Shown here: in pieces, positions 46,700 to 57,600 of the stretch | Position numbering within the stretch: the stretch's first letter is position 1 | How the letters are laid out: each line of letters begins with the position of its first letter | Position numbers and translations under genes: made by a program | Notes under the pieces: generated by a model | What the model was told of the DNA's origin: nothing | The model's input: only the letters and a program-made list of their open reading frames with translations | The model's database searches: none | NCBI GenBank assembly: GCA_030704615.1 | Contig: CM060733.1 | Coordinates: forward strand, 9,984,001-10,044,000 | Source: Takakia lepidozioides | Lineage: Eukaryota; Streptophyta; Takakiopsida; Takakiales; Takakiaceae | DNA: 60,000 nucleotides | Direction: 5' to 3'

Positions 46700-47911
46700 C
46701 TAGTCTACATAAGCTAAGAATGATGCTACTGGTTTAGTCGATGCTCGACCTCCACAACCTCGGATAGTAGTGGATGATGAAGGCTCGATATCCGCATCAG
46801 GTGCGAGAGGTTGTGCACGCTTCTTTGACCGGCCAAATACATGACGGTGAGCCTCTACCTCGGAAGCCATCGCGGTCAATGGTCGATCTCTCACCAATAG
46901 TCTCCGCTGTATACACCATGAACAAGAAGCTTAATATTTTTATGCAAAACAAATGAATGCGTCATAATGCAATGATATTGGTCCTTGGTGTATAAGGGTG
47001 CGCTCTTGTGCAACTCGCCGATTACCCAATTGCGAAACAACTGTTGCACTTGTGCAGGTGTGGTAAGTCCCTCTCCATGTACCCGTGTCAACTCCGTAGC
47101 TTCATCAAGGGTGATCTTGCAGCCTCGAAATGACTCCCTCAAAGTATGCTTCACGTTCGACTCCAACCATATGCACCGTTTGTAATTCTTCAATTCAAAA
47201 ATCAACCAAACATTAGTACAACTCATTAGTACAATCACATTAGTATAATATTTTTTAAATTGCTCAACATAATAATGCAACAATAGAAGGATGTACGTAC
47301 ATGAAATTACTAGGATAAGATTGTCTAAATCAGTCGCAACTTGATAGACTGGGCTCTCGTCTCAGCATCAAGGCACATACGATCCCACTCCGCGATCTAC
47401 ATGATAATGTCATTTTGTTAGCAAAATTATCACAATATAAGACGATGATACATCATAGTCATATATATGTCAATAATGTCAATTAGTCCGAATGTTACCT
47501 GAGGTATGGTTGCATCCGGTCCTCCTCGACGAGCCCCTTGCGCCGTACGCAAGTTCTTCATCTCTTTGTGCTTTCTCTCTAACACCTCATTCTTCATGCG
47601 AGCAATAGTAACACTTTCAGGCAATAGTGCCGCAATCTAACCCGTATGTGCACCTTGTACGTGAATATATGACGTCATCGTGTCTCCTATGGCCATGGAC
47701 GCATGCCACATGATGAACTTCTTGCACAAGAAACCAATACAGACATAATGTTACAACTATGGTTTATGTAATAACATCCATCCATCCACAAAAAATGGCA
47801 AAAAACAATAAGCCCAAAGTACCTATCATCTCCAGTAGGCTGAAATGTGCCTAGCAACCATGGATCATAACGCTGTTGAAGACTGTCAAACCGCTTGTAA
47901 GAGTCCCACAT
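46700..47911 (-). pseudogene. Decayed multi-exon gene of unknown family, transposon-like setting
   Basis: Minus-strand pieces with coding character: 47911 on (DSYKRFDSLQQRYDPWLLGT), near 47720-47510 (FIMWHASMAIGDTMTSYIHV, then a TAG, then LLPESVTIARMKNEVLERKH), near 47180-46980 (ITLDEATELTRVHGEGLTTP, LFRNWVIGELHKSAPLYTK) and 46897-46736 (MASEVEAHRHVFGRSKKRAQ). Donor-like sites follow some pieces. I do not recognise the protein. Plant En/Spm-type accessory ORFs are a possibility but not shown. Confidence 0.3.
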
Positions 47912-49139
47912 TTGTCGAGTATGATGAAATCATCATGGAGTCGGTAATCCGTCTATGACCAGTATCCATCACCATTCATGTTCGGTTGTTAAAAATACAT
48001 ATATGTTGCAAGACATAATTTTAAAAATGGAGCCCCAGTATGTAAACCTGGAAGAATTAGATATTTACCAACAAAAGCTAATGTTGTGTCAATATCATGT
48101 TGGAGATGGACCCGTCTGATTGTCCATACAAAATATCAGAGTACTGGTGTCTTTGTGTGCATGAGTATCCACTCGACAACCGATCAGGATTGACAAGTCT
48201 ATGAACGTTCAACATTAGGAACAAACTATAATGTGAAAAATTGAATCTTTTTCGATATAATGACAAAGTATACAATGTCAAATATATGGAAAAAAAAAAT
48301 ACCAAAATATCTCACCGTCAAGATATTGTAAATACGTGTGAAGCGACTAGGGCCCTCTCAAAGAGGCATTGTCTTGTCAGCTTCATGTGCTATCCTTTGC
48401 AGATGTCGCATCATCTTCAAGACAGTACGAATGATGGCACGTTGTGCATAATAGGCTAGTCAACTCATCGGAGGCGGAGTCACCTACATTGCACGCGATC
48501 AGATTTTATCAACTTAAATGACATGACTATGCCGACTCATAAATGATTCATGTCGGACAATCCTAATTTACATTATACAAATTTTATTTTATTCTAGCAT
48601 AAAATAAATAAATAAATTTAAATAAAAATGATAGTACACCAGGACAATGGCTCGAGACACACACAACTTTGACTGTGTAGCAAAAACAAAATACATTTGA
48701 TGAGTTTTATACGGTCCATAGCCCAGTCTCGCAAAACAACCACATGTGAATGTTCCGATATGTGTTGGTGATCAATGATGGACATATCAATTGGCACCCC
48801 TTAGGTTTATTTTTTGCCACATGTATCGAATAATCATACAACTTGATATCACATTCCAAAAATTCAATGTATAACATTTTGAGCTTGAAACTTATGATCG
48901 GAACTCACCAAAAAAGTGTCCATTCGAGTAGTATTGAATCGCCACAGATAGAATGGTGTCATTGGGTAAAACAACATACTCATACGTGGCTTGACCATGA
49001 AGGTGGACACCTTTGTGACACCAATCAGTGGTTTGAACCCACAACCACTTCCGAGGTGGTATATGTCCATTACCATGTACATTATATTTTATTTATGTAC
49101 TACAAAATCTTCCTACCTTTAGTGTCATGGACATAGCAC
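47912..49139. other. AT-rich intergenic stretch, nothing recognised
   Basis: Low G+C, short frames only, with A/T simple sequence near 48590-48630. No gene or element recognised. Confidence 0.45.
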
Positions 49140-50800
49140 AGAGCAACTTACCAGGAGTAAATACCAGAAGTTACCAAGTTACCACGTTACCGAAAATTAT
49201 CGTGATCTACTATGATCTACCATGAGTTACCATAAATTTACCAAATTATCGAGAGTAACTTGGGAAACTGATCAGGAAGCTTCTTTTGGAGGAAACTTCT
49301 CCATCAAGATACCTCCTTTGTTTAAGGAAACTTCTCCATCAAGAAACCTCATTTGGAGAAGCCTCTTAGGGAACCTTCTAGTAGTCAGTATATATATAAG
49401 AGGCGAGACTGAACATTCTTCAGTCTTGCCAACACAAGTTCAAGCTACTCTTGTTTCCAGTCCCAGTACTCCAGTCCAGTACTCTGGTCCAGTTTCCAGT
49501 ATCTAGTACTTCAGTTCAATTTCCAGCATTCCAATATCCAAGTCAAGTTCCAGTATTTTTGTACTCTTGTACATTGTTATAAAGATCATCTTGATTAATA
49601 CCCATCATGAATTCGGCCACGCCGACCTTGACTTCTTATCTAGTCTTATACCTCTAGTCTGATCTCTTGTTTGTGTTCAGTCGTGTTCTTGTCCTTCACA
49701 GTTTGGCGAGACTAAAGTTTGTTCCTTAGTTAGATAAGATAGAAGGCACATTTGCGGAAATGGTCGCCACATTACAGAATCTTCAGCTCTAGATGAAAGA
49801 ACTTCGTACCTCTACCGCCCAATTACAAGCTGATCAGTCTCAAGATCTTGGTAACGATCTCCACAATTTGCAACAACAAATTTCATAGTTAAAGGAGTCG
49901 AACAATGGATCTTCAACCGTACGAGTCTCTACTGCAACGGTTCATCTTCAACAGATTACGAGAGAACCAAAGATCAACATGCCCGAGAAATTTGATGGGA
50001 CAAGATCAAGATTTTGCGGTTTTGTTCAACAAATACGACTGTTCATACGACTACATTCACAATGCTACCCCGATGAATGTATTCAAGTGGGATTCGTGGG
50101 CACCCTTCTATCAGGCACTGCCCTATCTTGGTTTGCACCGCTATTAGAAAAAAATTCGCATTTACTATACAATTTTAAAGCACTCATGTCCGAGTTTACT
50201 GCAACGTTTAGAGAAAATGATAGGGAGAGAGTTGTAGAGACAAAGATGCGAAATCTTCGACAAAGAGCACGATCTCCTTCCGTTTATGCTGCCGAATTTT
50301 GACAACTTGCGTACGACCTCGACTGGAATGAAAAGAACCTCATTTGTCAGTTTCGATGTGGGCTAAAAGAGAATGTAAAAGATTTGTTGCTGACAATACC
50401 AAACGTGAGCACACTGAGCGAATTCATCACCCAAGTCATTGCATGCGATAATCGTTTGTTCAAAAGACGTCAAGAAAAGCGATCTGGATGGTCGACGACA
50501 CATCATGCCGCTGCTACTACGGCACCAAACACAACGATCCATCAGACATCCGGTAGTGATCGTATGCAGATTGATGTTGTCCGATTCAAGCCATTGACGC
50601 CACCTCGTACATTAAGAAAAAGCCACACCTTCCGATTGCGGTTGTCTCACCATCGTGAACGATCTTTAAAAAAAACTCATGCCAGCTCCGCTCCGTGCTG
50701 CAACTTGAGGGCTGAGTTTGATGAGAGCGCAAGACAGGCTGAAATAGGTCGAAGAAGAAGTCCTCACCACATTGTCCTCAACCTTGTGTCTTGACCAATG
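49140..50800 (+). mobile_element. Ty3/gypsy LTR retrotransposon fragment (5' LTR and gag)
   Basis: A probable 5' LTR (about 49140-49698) contains GTTACC short repeats, two 35-bp tandem units with GGAAACTTCTCCATCAAGA (49286-49355), and TATATATATAAGAGGCGAG at about 49390 as core promoter. It ends TTCACA just before GTTTGGCGAGACT, where a primer-binding site would start. A gag frame follows. Protease, RT, integrase and the 3' LTR are absent, so this is a 3'-truncated copy. LTR boundaries are estimates. Confidence 0.65.
49760..50794 (+). pseudogene. Ty3/gypsy gag with three in-frame stops
   Basis: One phase runs from the ATG at 49760 to 50794 (345 codons), broken by TAG after NLQL, TAG after QQIS and TGA after YAAEF. 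The capsid (Retrotrans_gag) core is clear: INMPEKFDGTRSRFCGFVQQ, GTLLSGTALSWFAPLLEKNS, FRENDRERVVETKMRNLRQR, YDLDWNEKNLICQFRCGLKE and FITQVIACDNRLFKRRQEKR. No CCHC knuckle is visible after it. The three stops could be CAG, CAG and CGA before C-to-T change. Confidence 0.75.
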
Positions 50801-51269
50801 GAGGATTCGACTGACCATGAATCCAAGAGGACCTCTTGTGTTGTGTGTGTCTTAGTGTAATCATGTCGGATAGATCTGTGAGAGCGGCCACAGTGCATTC
50901 GAGCAATTGAAACACGGCCTGTTATCACGATGCTTCGGCACTAGGAAGACGCAGACCCCAAAAAACACTAAGTCCCAGCCCTGCACTCTGCGACCTAGCA
51001 ACCCTAAATTCGAGCCAACCTTTTGAATTTTTTGAACGTTTTGCATCCTAACAATATACAAAATGATTATATATTCCATGTTATTATGTGAAGGTATTTT
51101 TAGCTTATATATTTTTGTGTATATATATATATTCACCCTCGAAGTCGTATCATTTGCAGCCGTTAGATGCACTTGCATCCAACACACCACAATATTTCAA
51201 CCACGCGAGCAATGATATGTAGATACGTCGTCATTTGCAATCACATCCTCGTTCTATTGCATCCATTTA
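50801..51269. other. Spacer between gypsy and copia fragments
   Basis: No reading frame with motifs. AT-rich with a short (TA)n run near 51110-51130. Confidence 0.4.
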
Positions 51270-52262
51270 TCTTTGTATTTTCCACATAGACACTCCTTGG
51301 GCAACCAACAATCGCCACGTGCAGTCGTGAATACTGGCAGTCATACATTCCCATGCCCATGTCATCCTGTTGCAGTTTTGGCCATGACTCCTAGTCGTAT
51401 CTACCATCTTCCCCTATCTGGTCAAACATGTTTGACCGCAGATCCTGACGTGGCGGAGGTACAAGGTGGCATATACGACTTCTGGTGGTCACAATTGGCA
51501 ACCAAGACTGCCCCCTTGCATTTTGTAGACATATATGCTACAACTGGGCAAATGTGGCAGACGTTAAAGCCGGGATCTGTTGTAGTGTATGCGTATATTT
51601 TTCTGATCTGGTATCAAAGCCAAGGTTGTGGCGGTGGTTAGATTGGGTGGGCATTAGCAATAAGGGCTATAATGACCTCAGTGAATATTATTCAAGAAGA
51701 TGGTAATAATGAGGAGATTCACGGGACCTTTCAAGTCTAGATATTAAACGAGTGATATGAAACGAATGATATGTTTGGAGTGATACGTTTGAAGGCGATG
51801 ACAACTTTCAGTCTTGAATCAGATGATTAGCATTGATACATCGATTCAGGTACAACCATACATATAATAGCAACAAAAAAGCATTTCATTCACTAGATCA
51901 GCTAACTAACTCTGCTAGAGTTAAGCAGCCGGGGGGGAAACTCACTTTGTACAAGGGCAAGGAAATGTACCTTTTTGCATGCCTAACGATGAAATAAAGC
52001 ACGTCACAGATGTTTTATACGTTCTTGGAGGCTAGGTTGACTAAAAATTTGTTATCTGTCGGAGCTGTCACAGAGATGGGTTGTTAGTGATTTTCAATTC
52101 TCATGAATGTTTCAAATGAATGTTTCATATTGGATAAAAAAACTTCCAAGGTTTAGCCAGAGGAGAATGGTTTGTATCGTTTCAAGGGAATAGAAGTGGA
52201 TGTAAACTCTTTGACGTTGGAAGGAACATTGAGCTTGATGGAATTGTGGCGCAAACGTTTAG
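51270..52262 (+). mobile_element. Ty1/copia fragment (LTR end, primer-binding site, protease and pre-integrase)
   Basis: TGGTATCAAAGCC at 51609-51621 is one base from the standard copia primer-binding site for initiator tRNA-Met (TGGTATCAGAGC), so the preceding ~340 bp is probably a 5' LTR. Gag is mostly lost. From about 51835, YIDSGTTIHIIATKKHF is a copia protease with its DSG, followed in broken frames by GKLTLYKGKEMY, LTKNLLSVGAVTEMG, CFILDKKTSKV and NGLYRFKGIEVD with LMELWRKRL, the GAG_pre-integrase region. Copia similarity stops at about 52262, where the methyltransferase element begins in the same frame. Confidence 0.75.
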
Positions 52263-52419
52263 TGTTCAGACTAGCAGCAACACTCTGCGAGAGTGGGGAG
52301 GTCACTTCATCTTCTGCGGAGTTACTGGAAGGTGTAGTGGCAGAGGGATCCTCGGATTTGAGGGTCAAGACTGCCACGGCTGCGCCATGGCAAGCTGCAG
52401 CTGCCAGGTTGACGGAGCT

Positions 52420-52840
52420 ACCAGCTAGGCCAGCCTTTGAGCACGCCATGGTGACACCTGGAGTTGTCTTGTTAGACAACCAGGGAGGCATTTTCACTTT
52501 GAGTGGACCGGCAGGCAAGAAGAAGTACCGGCCACTGCGGGTCTTGTTGGACTCAGGAGCTCAGCCACTGATGTTGGGCAGAGCTGCTATTGCAGGTTTG
52601 GGCCTCATGGAGGCGGATATGGAGCCTTGTCCTTTCCAGATACAGACATCTCTGGGAGGATCAGAGCAGGCTCGGGGCATGACACGGCGTGAGTTGGCCA
52701 TTAGACTATAGCCGGATCACCCTACAGATGGCTCAGCGATGCGAGCCAAGGCCATTGTGACAGATGCGGTCTCTTACAATGTCCTCGTTGGTGGGGCAGT
52801 GTTATACCCCATGGGCTTCACCCTGGACTTTTGGGAGGAA
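52420..52840 (+). pseudogene. Retropepsin-like aspartic protease of the methyltransferase element
   Basis: YRPLRVLLDSGAQPLMLGR gives the hydrophobic-hydrophobic-DSGA motif of retropepsins. About 70 residues later, past an in-frame TAG (52709-52711), AIVTDAVSYNVLVGGAVLYP gives the second conserved strand, normally ending in ILG or LVG. The upstream TAG could be a CAG-to-TAG change, since sense sequence resumes at once in the same frame. In living elements this enzyme matures the Gag-Pol polyprotein. Confidence 0.7.
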
Positions 52841-54068
52841 TCAGCATCCTACAGGCCTAGCTGGCAGTCAGGGGATGGTCGTCGTGCACAGCTCCCTGTG
52901 ACATTCATTGGGGGTATTGTGGCTGCCCAACAGGGCAAGATGCCAACACTAGCCGCCTTTACGGCTGCAGTTAGTTGGCCTGGAGAGTTGCTGGCAAGCT
53001 ATGCCCATGCAAAGGATGTGCCACCTCCAGCAGAGCAGGATGACATGCATGGTACGGCGGAGTTGCCTGCCATGGTTGCTCACACTCCATTATGGGGTAC
53101 GAGCAAGGATTTGCAGCAGACTGCTGATGGACGGGTACAACAAGCCTGGGTAGAGGCCTTCGTACCGTCAGGAGAAGAGGAGAGTGCGGTAATTGCACCA
53201 GGACCACCTCAGTTGTCGCCATTGGACACCACACCTCTTGTGTGGCAGTGCCCGGATGAAGGCATATGCTTTCTGGACTTGTTTGGCGGGATCAACACTG
53301 GATTGGCTGCAGTACTGCAGGCAGGTGTACGAGTTCGACGTTACCTGTATGTGGAGAGGGATGAGACTGCACGACGCGTCTCACTACGCCATGTTGCTCA
53401 ATTGGTACAGCAGTACCCTGATTTGTTGCCAGTGTCTGCAGTTCGTGGATACCAACAAGCCTTGCCAGCAGACATTTCGTTGCTGGGGGCGCAGGATTTG
53501 GAGCGGGTTGGCTCCATTGATCTGGTAGTGGCAGGTTGGCCTTGCCAAGGGCATTCATCAGCCGGGCATGGCAATGGATTGCGAGACTCGAGGACGGGTC
53601 TGTTTTGGGAGATGGTGCGGGTTTTGCGCCACTTGCAGCTTCATCAAGTTGTATCTCCAGCATACATCTTGGAGAATGTGCCACTGATGGGTGATTCTCG
53701 GGCCAGGGTGATGGCCAGTGTGCATCAAGTCCAGTCGTGGCTTGGGTCAGCAGTGTTGCTGGATGCAACTGCAGTGGGGTCACGGGCTCATCGTCCACGG
53801 CTATGGTGGACTAATTTGATGCCACCCGCACTGCTCAAACGTGCATTTGATGGGGTGCAACGGCCAGCACACCTCACAGTGGATAGCATTTTGGACACAG
53901 GGAGGCAGTCTCAACGTGTAAGACACGATGACCGTTCGCATTTGGCAGTGGTCAACAGGGTGGGTCAACCACGAGCAGCATTACCTACACTGCTCAGCTT
54001 CCCATGCTTTTCGGGATGGTGGACCTGGCCTCTTGTGGGATAGCCAGTTGCAACAATTAGTGGAGCCC
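52739..54068 (+). pseudogene. C5-cytosine DNA methyltransferase (Dnmt3-like) in a retroelement
   Basis: The frame 52739-54043 encodes motif I FLDLFGGINTGL (residues 178-189, SAM binding), motif II YLYVERDE, motif IV DLVVAGWPCQGHSSAG (catalytic Cys269), motif VI AYILENVPLM (ENV 312-314) and motif VIII SRAHRPRLWWTN. The order is canonical, not permuted as in plant DRM enzymes. GINTGL and AHRPRLWW recall Dnmt3 (GIATGL, AHRARYFW) more than MET1 or CMT; no chromodomain or BAH domain is present. The sense frame shifts by one near 53990-54000, and HAFRDGGPGLLWDSQLQQLV continues in the +1 frame to EPN, after which motifs IX-X are missing. As it stands the enzyme would be inactive. The Met at 52739 is internal to the polyprotein. 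Confidence 0.85.
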
Positions 54069-54070
54069 AA

Positions 54071-54613
54071 TTGGATTTATGGGAGTACACAAATGTTTTT
54101 GGTATATGGTAAGAGTAATAGTTTAGGGTACTAAGTGTCCGGCTTAAGCCTATGGAAGGGTTAAGGGAAGGGTAAAACGAAGGGTAAGGATTTAGAGGTG
54201 ATGGTAGAGGTATAAATGGACAAACAAATATAGAATACTCGCACTCACTAGAACGAGACATTGCAAAAAAACATTTAGACCGGATTGGAAAAGAAAGAAT
54301 CTAGGGGTTGTGCCAGCATTTGTTTTTTTGGGTGCATTGTCTGGTTTGTAAGCCAGAATCCCCCATGTCACGAATATATGTAGATGAACAGAATGTACAA
54401 CAGTGCAGAGTCCAACACGGCAGAAAGAAAATAGATGAACGTCCACTGCCCACTCGAGGTTCATTGCGACAGAAAAAGAAGACAGGAAGGATCACCCAAA
54501 GCAAACACGAAGGGAAAGAAGCATAAAGAAATTTTTATATCTTAAAATGAAAGACCGGAAATAACCTCAACATTTAGTCCATGGATGGAAAATGGTTCGC
54601 AAGAAGGAAACCT
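54071..54613. other. Spacer with first, imperfect palindrome
   Basis: No gene seen. GGGTTAAGGGAAGGGTAAAACG (split over 54155-54190) is purine-rich. An imperfect member of the palindrome family lies at 54441-54462 (GTCCACTGCCCACTCGAGGT). Confidence 0.45.
54441..54462. repeat. Palindrome family, imperfect copy
   Basis: GTCCACTGCCCACTCGAGGT is the diverged reverse complement of CCTCCACTGGGCAGTGGAGG, found three more times near-perfectly to the right. Confidence 0.5.
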
Positions 54614-57600
54614 TCAGGTATCTGGCTGAAGGTTAGCAACCTCCAAATTCGCGCGCGCCTTCACTGATTCCACCGCTGTAATTCTCTTGGTGCTATTTCT
54701 TGTCGTATTTTTTCGTGGCGGCATTGTCCACACGACATTGTTCACATGGATCCATTGAGCAGGATCTGACGGGTTGTACTCCCAAACTTTTGACCAACAG
54801 TCCATGTACCTCTCAAAGTCTGAGGGGTTACCTCCTTTCTTCGGTCTCCGCCACTCCACCTTCACTTTCTTAAAATTAGGATCTTCCCTTTCTCGGATGA
54901 CATCTGAAATTGCCATTCCCATCGAGACTGGGCACGTCGTTGGGTCATGATGGCGAACGAGCAAAAAAAACCCTTTCTCAATATCCTTGAACGGATTCAA
55001 GGGTATCCTTGGACGCTCACACCTAGGGCCACAGTAAGGTTCTGGAACTTCATCCTCATCTTCCATATCTTCCAATATCTGTGGCTGGATGCCATCCCTC
55101 CGATGGTTTGAGGACCAATTTGTTTTCGGCCAAAATCCCTCAAGAAGCTGAATACGATCCAGAATGTCCTGCATTGGCTTATCAAGTTCGGCGAGAATAT
55201 TTCCCCAGTATTGGTCATATTGTTCCATCACACCCCGGTAATGATCGTCAAGCAACATTCCTTTGGTCCAAAAATCTCTGTATTTCTTAATACCAATTTT
55301 TATGAATGACTGTTTTTCTGAGGAGTCGTCCCCGACTCCCCATATCGGTCTTATTGGAACGACATCTGGTTCTCCTTCAGGGAGATATGGAGTCCCATCA
55401 AGATTGGACTTCCACATCTTAACGTTGGAGTTTGTAGGAAACCACTCCGAATCAGTAGCTGACTTCTTGTACTTCATAACGGGCCAGCCATCCGCATCCT
55501 TAATAAATCGAAAGACGTACATCTCTGAGATCCCGACCAAAGCCTCATTTCCATCATGAATACAACCCTTAACAAACTTTTTGAAGTCGGGAACCTCCTG
55601 TGTGATTTGAGGAATGAATTGCATATCTTGGGAGATCATGAATGACCTCATCAAATCCAGAAGAATATAGGTACTGCGTTCCTTTAGCTTCTTTGAGAGA
55701 TAGCTAAAGAATCCGTCAATATCCTCATGGGGTTGCCCGACCATGAGAAAACCAAGCTGGATCTCTTCAAAGACATCTTTGGCAGTGATGAGGGATAAGA
55801 AAACAATCATCCATCTGTTCTTATTGTCCTTGGAGGAGTTGTCCATCTGCAAATAAAGTCGTCTAGGAAGTGGTCGAGCACCACGTTTATCGTGCGGCCT
55901 ACAGGGTTTCAGAGCCTCCAAACATCTCGATTTACCTCTCATGAGCATTTCAAAAAAATCATTTTGAACTTCAGTGTCGAAAATGTTCCTGGATTCCCGA
56001 CATGTTGGCTTTTCTAGTTGGCGTAGGCACTGAGCCAGCGACCCAATTGTGAAGTTTGAATTGTCTTTCCAGAACTCAAGGGAAAATTGAGCGTAAGCTC
56101 CATCTCCATGTCCGTGCGTAACCATTCTTGTCAATGAGACAGACAACTGACCCAATCCGGAGACCATCTTGTTCGTCGTCTGTAGCCTCGGAATAGCCGT
56201 TTTCCTATGATTCATCTTATCATGAATAATACATAGGAACTCCTCCGGAACCATAACGGACTCATTCCTCTAGCTATGGTACAACCTTCTGCATGACTCT
56301 TGATGCCTCAAGTGCAAATCAAGCATCCGCTTATGTGCGACCTGTTCGGAACTCATCTTAATCGACTTCTTGATGAAGTCCTTGAACATCTCACATTCTG
56401 TGCACTTAGCAAAGGTGCTTCATGTTTTCCGAACCTCCACGTTAGGAAATATTCGATTGCATATACGGCTTATAGCTGGCTGCGAGACTCCTTTCAAACC
56501 GAGCAGTCTGTTTGTCTGCACCCCAACTCCCCAACAATGTCAACGTCCACTGGGCAGTGGAGGTTCTACAAAGTGGAAGAACAAGAAATCATGATGGCAT
56601 CAAAAAGAATAAAATCATCCACAGTATTTTGAAAAACGAAAGGGGACAACGAATAAAAGTCACCTCATTGGACTCCTCTCGAATTCTCTTCCAGTTCATT
56701 TCGGGTGGCAAAATTCTCAAAGTATCCCAACGTCCCTCTCCAATTCAACGTGTTTTGTGAGGCATAAGGTCAGTATTGGCATTGATAATGGACATAATGT
56801 TCCCCTCTGCCTGGAGTGTCCCTGGTCGCGGCCGCTTGACGCCACGATTTCCGTGGAAAGATGACAAACAACCCTCTTTACTGAGCTTTTTGTACTCCAT
56901 GTACGTTGACCTTCCAATTCCGTGTATTATCCACCATGCTTTCTCACAAACATCAACACCTTCTATCGTAACATACGACCTGCGCGATGACCCATCCATA
57001 ATGTGAAGTCGTTTTGAAACATTCAATCCAAGTTCTCTCCTCTCATCGAATGACAAACCCCAAAATGCAGTACGAATTGCCAAGGTTTTTCTCCAATCAA
57101 AATACTGGCAGCACTGAAGCTTGCAACAAGGTTTGCTGCCCACCGAACTCACTTCATCCAAAGTAAGATTTTTCTTGCACTTTTTTTAGTCCTCCATATT
57201 GGATGGTTTTATCTTCCTAGTAAAATGCCTGTATGCTGCTTTCAATACGCCTGTATCATGGTCGTCATTCTCCATGTCACTGCATGATCGTAGGAAATTT
57301 TCGAGATCAACGGAGAGTATCCGGCCATTTTCAAGAAGTCTTGTTTTTGTTAACGGCCATTTCACAATCGACATCAGTGAACCGGACTCTCCAAAGATTG
57401 TTCTAGTGACCAAAACCCCAACATCATCCTCTCCGAGTTTGTCATTCAGAATGATCTCGTTAGGAATGCATGCTTGAATTCGGCCTTTGAACATGGCGTT
57501 TCTGTCCTCCCCAAGAAGAAGACACTGCAAGTTTCTCCAACATTCTCTCCCCAGACCTGCAGGCAGATCCCCCCCAGTCTCACCGTTGGACGGAATATCA

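Larger units (their letters stand above)
52263..54070 (+). mobile_element. Retropepsin-cytosine-methyltransferase retroelement fragment
   Basis: One phase encodes a retroviral-type aspartic protease and then a C5-cytosine DNA methyltransferase. The block appears richer in G+C than its AT-rich flanks, consistent with a separate origin. No gag, RT, RNase H, integrase or LTR of this element is present; the left side is fused to copia pre-integrase sequence and the right side ends within the methyltransferase. Retrotransposon-borne cytosine methyltransferases have been reported in dinoflagellates and charophyte algae; I know of no standard land-plant example. The copy is inactive (one TAG, one frameshift, 3' truncation). 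Confidence 0.75.

Noticed and set aside
49130-49240. CRISPR-like array from repeated GTTACC units
   Set aside because: The units are 6-10 bp, irregularly spaced and degenerate; this is simple repeat at an LTR edge.
52709-52711. Programmed TAG readthrough in the protease-methyltransferase frame
   Set aside because: The stop falls inside the protease rather than at a gag-pol boundary, and similar single stops occur in every decayed element here.
52739-54043. Bacterial restriction-modification methyltransferase or bacterial contamination
   Set aside because: The gene is in phase with a retropepsin, joined to copia sequence, and its motif VIII resembles eukaryotic Dnmt3; no restriction gene is nearby.
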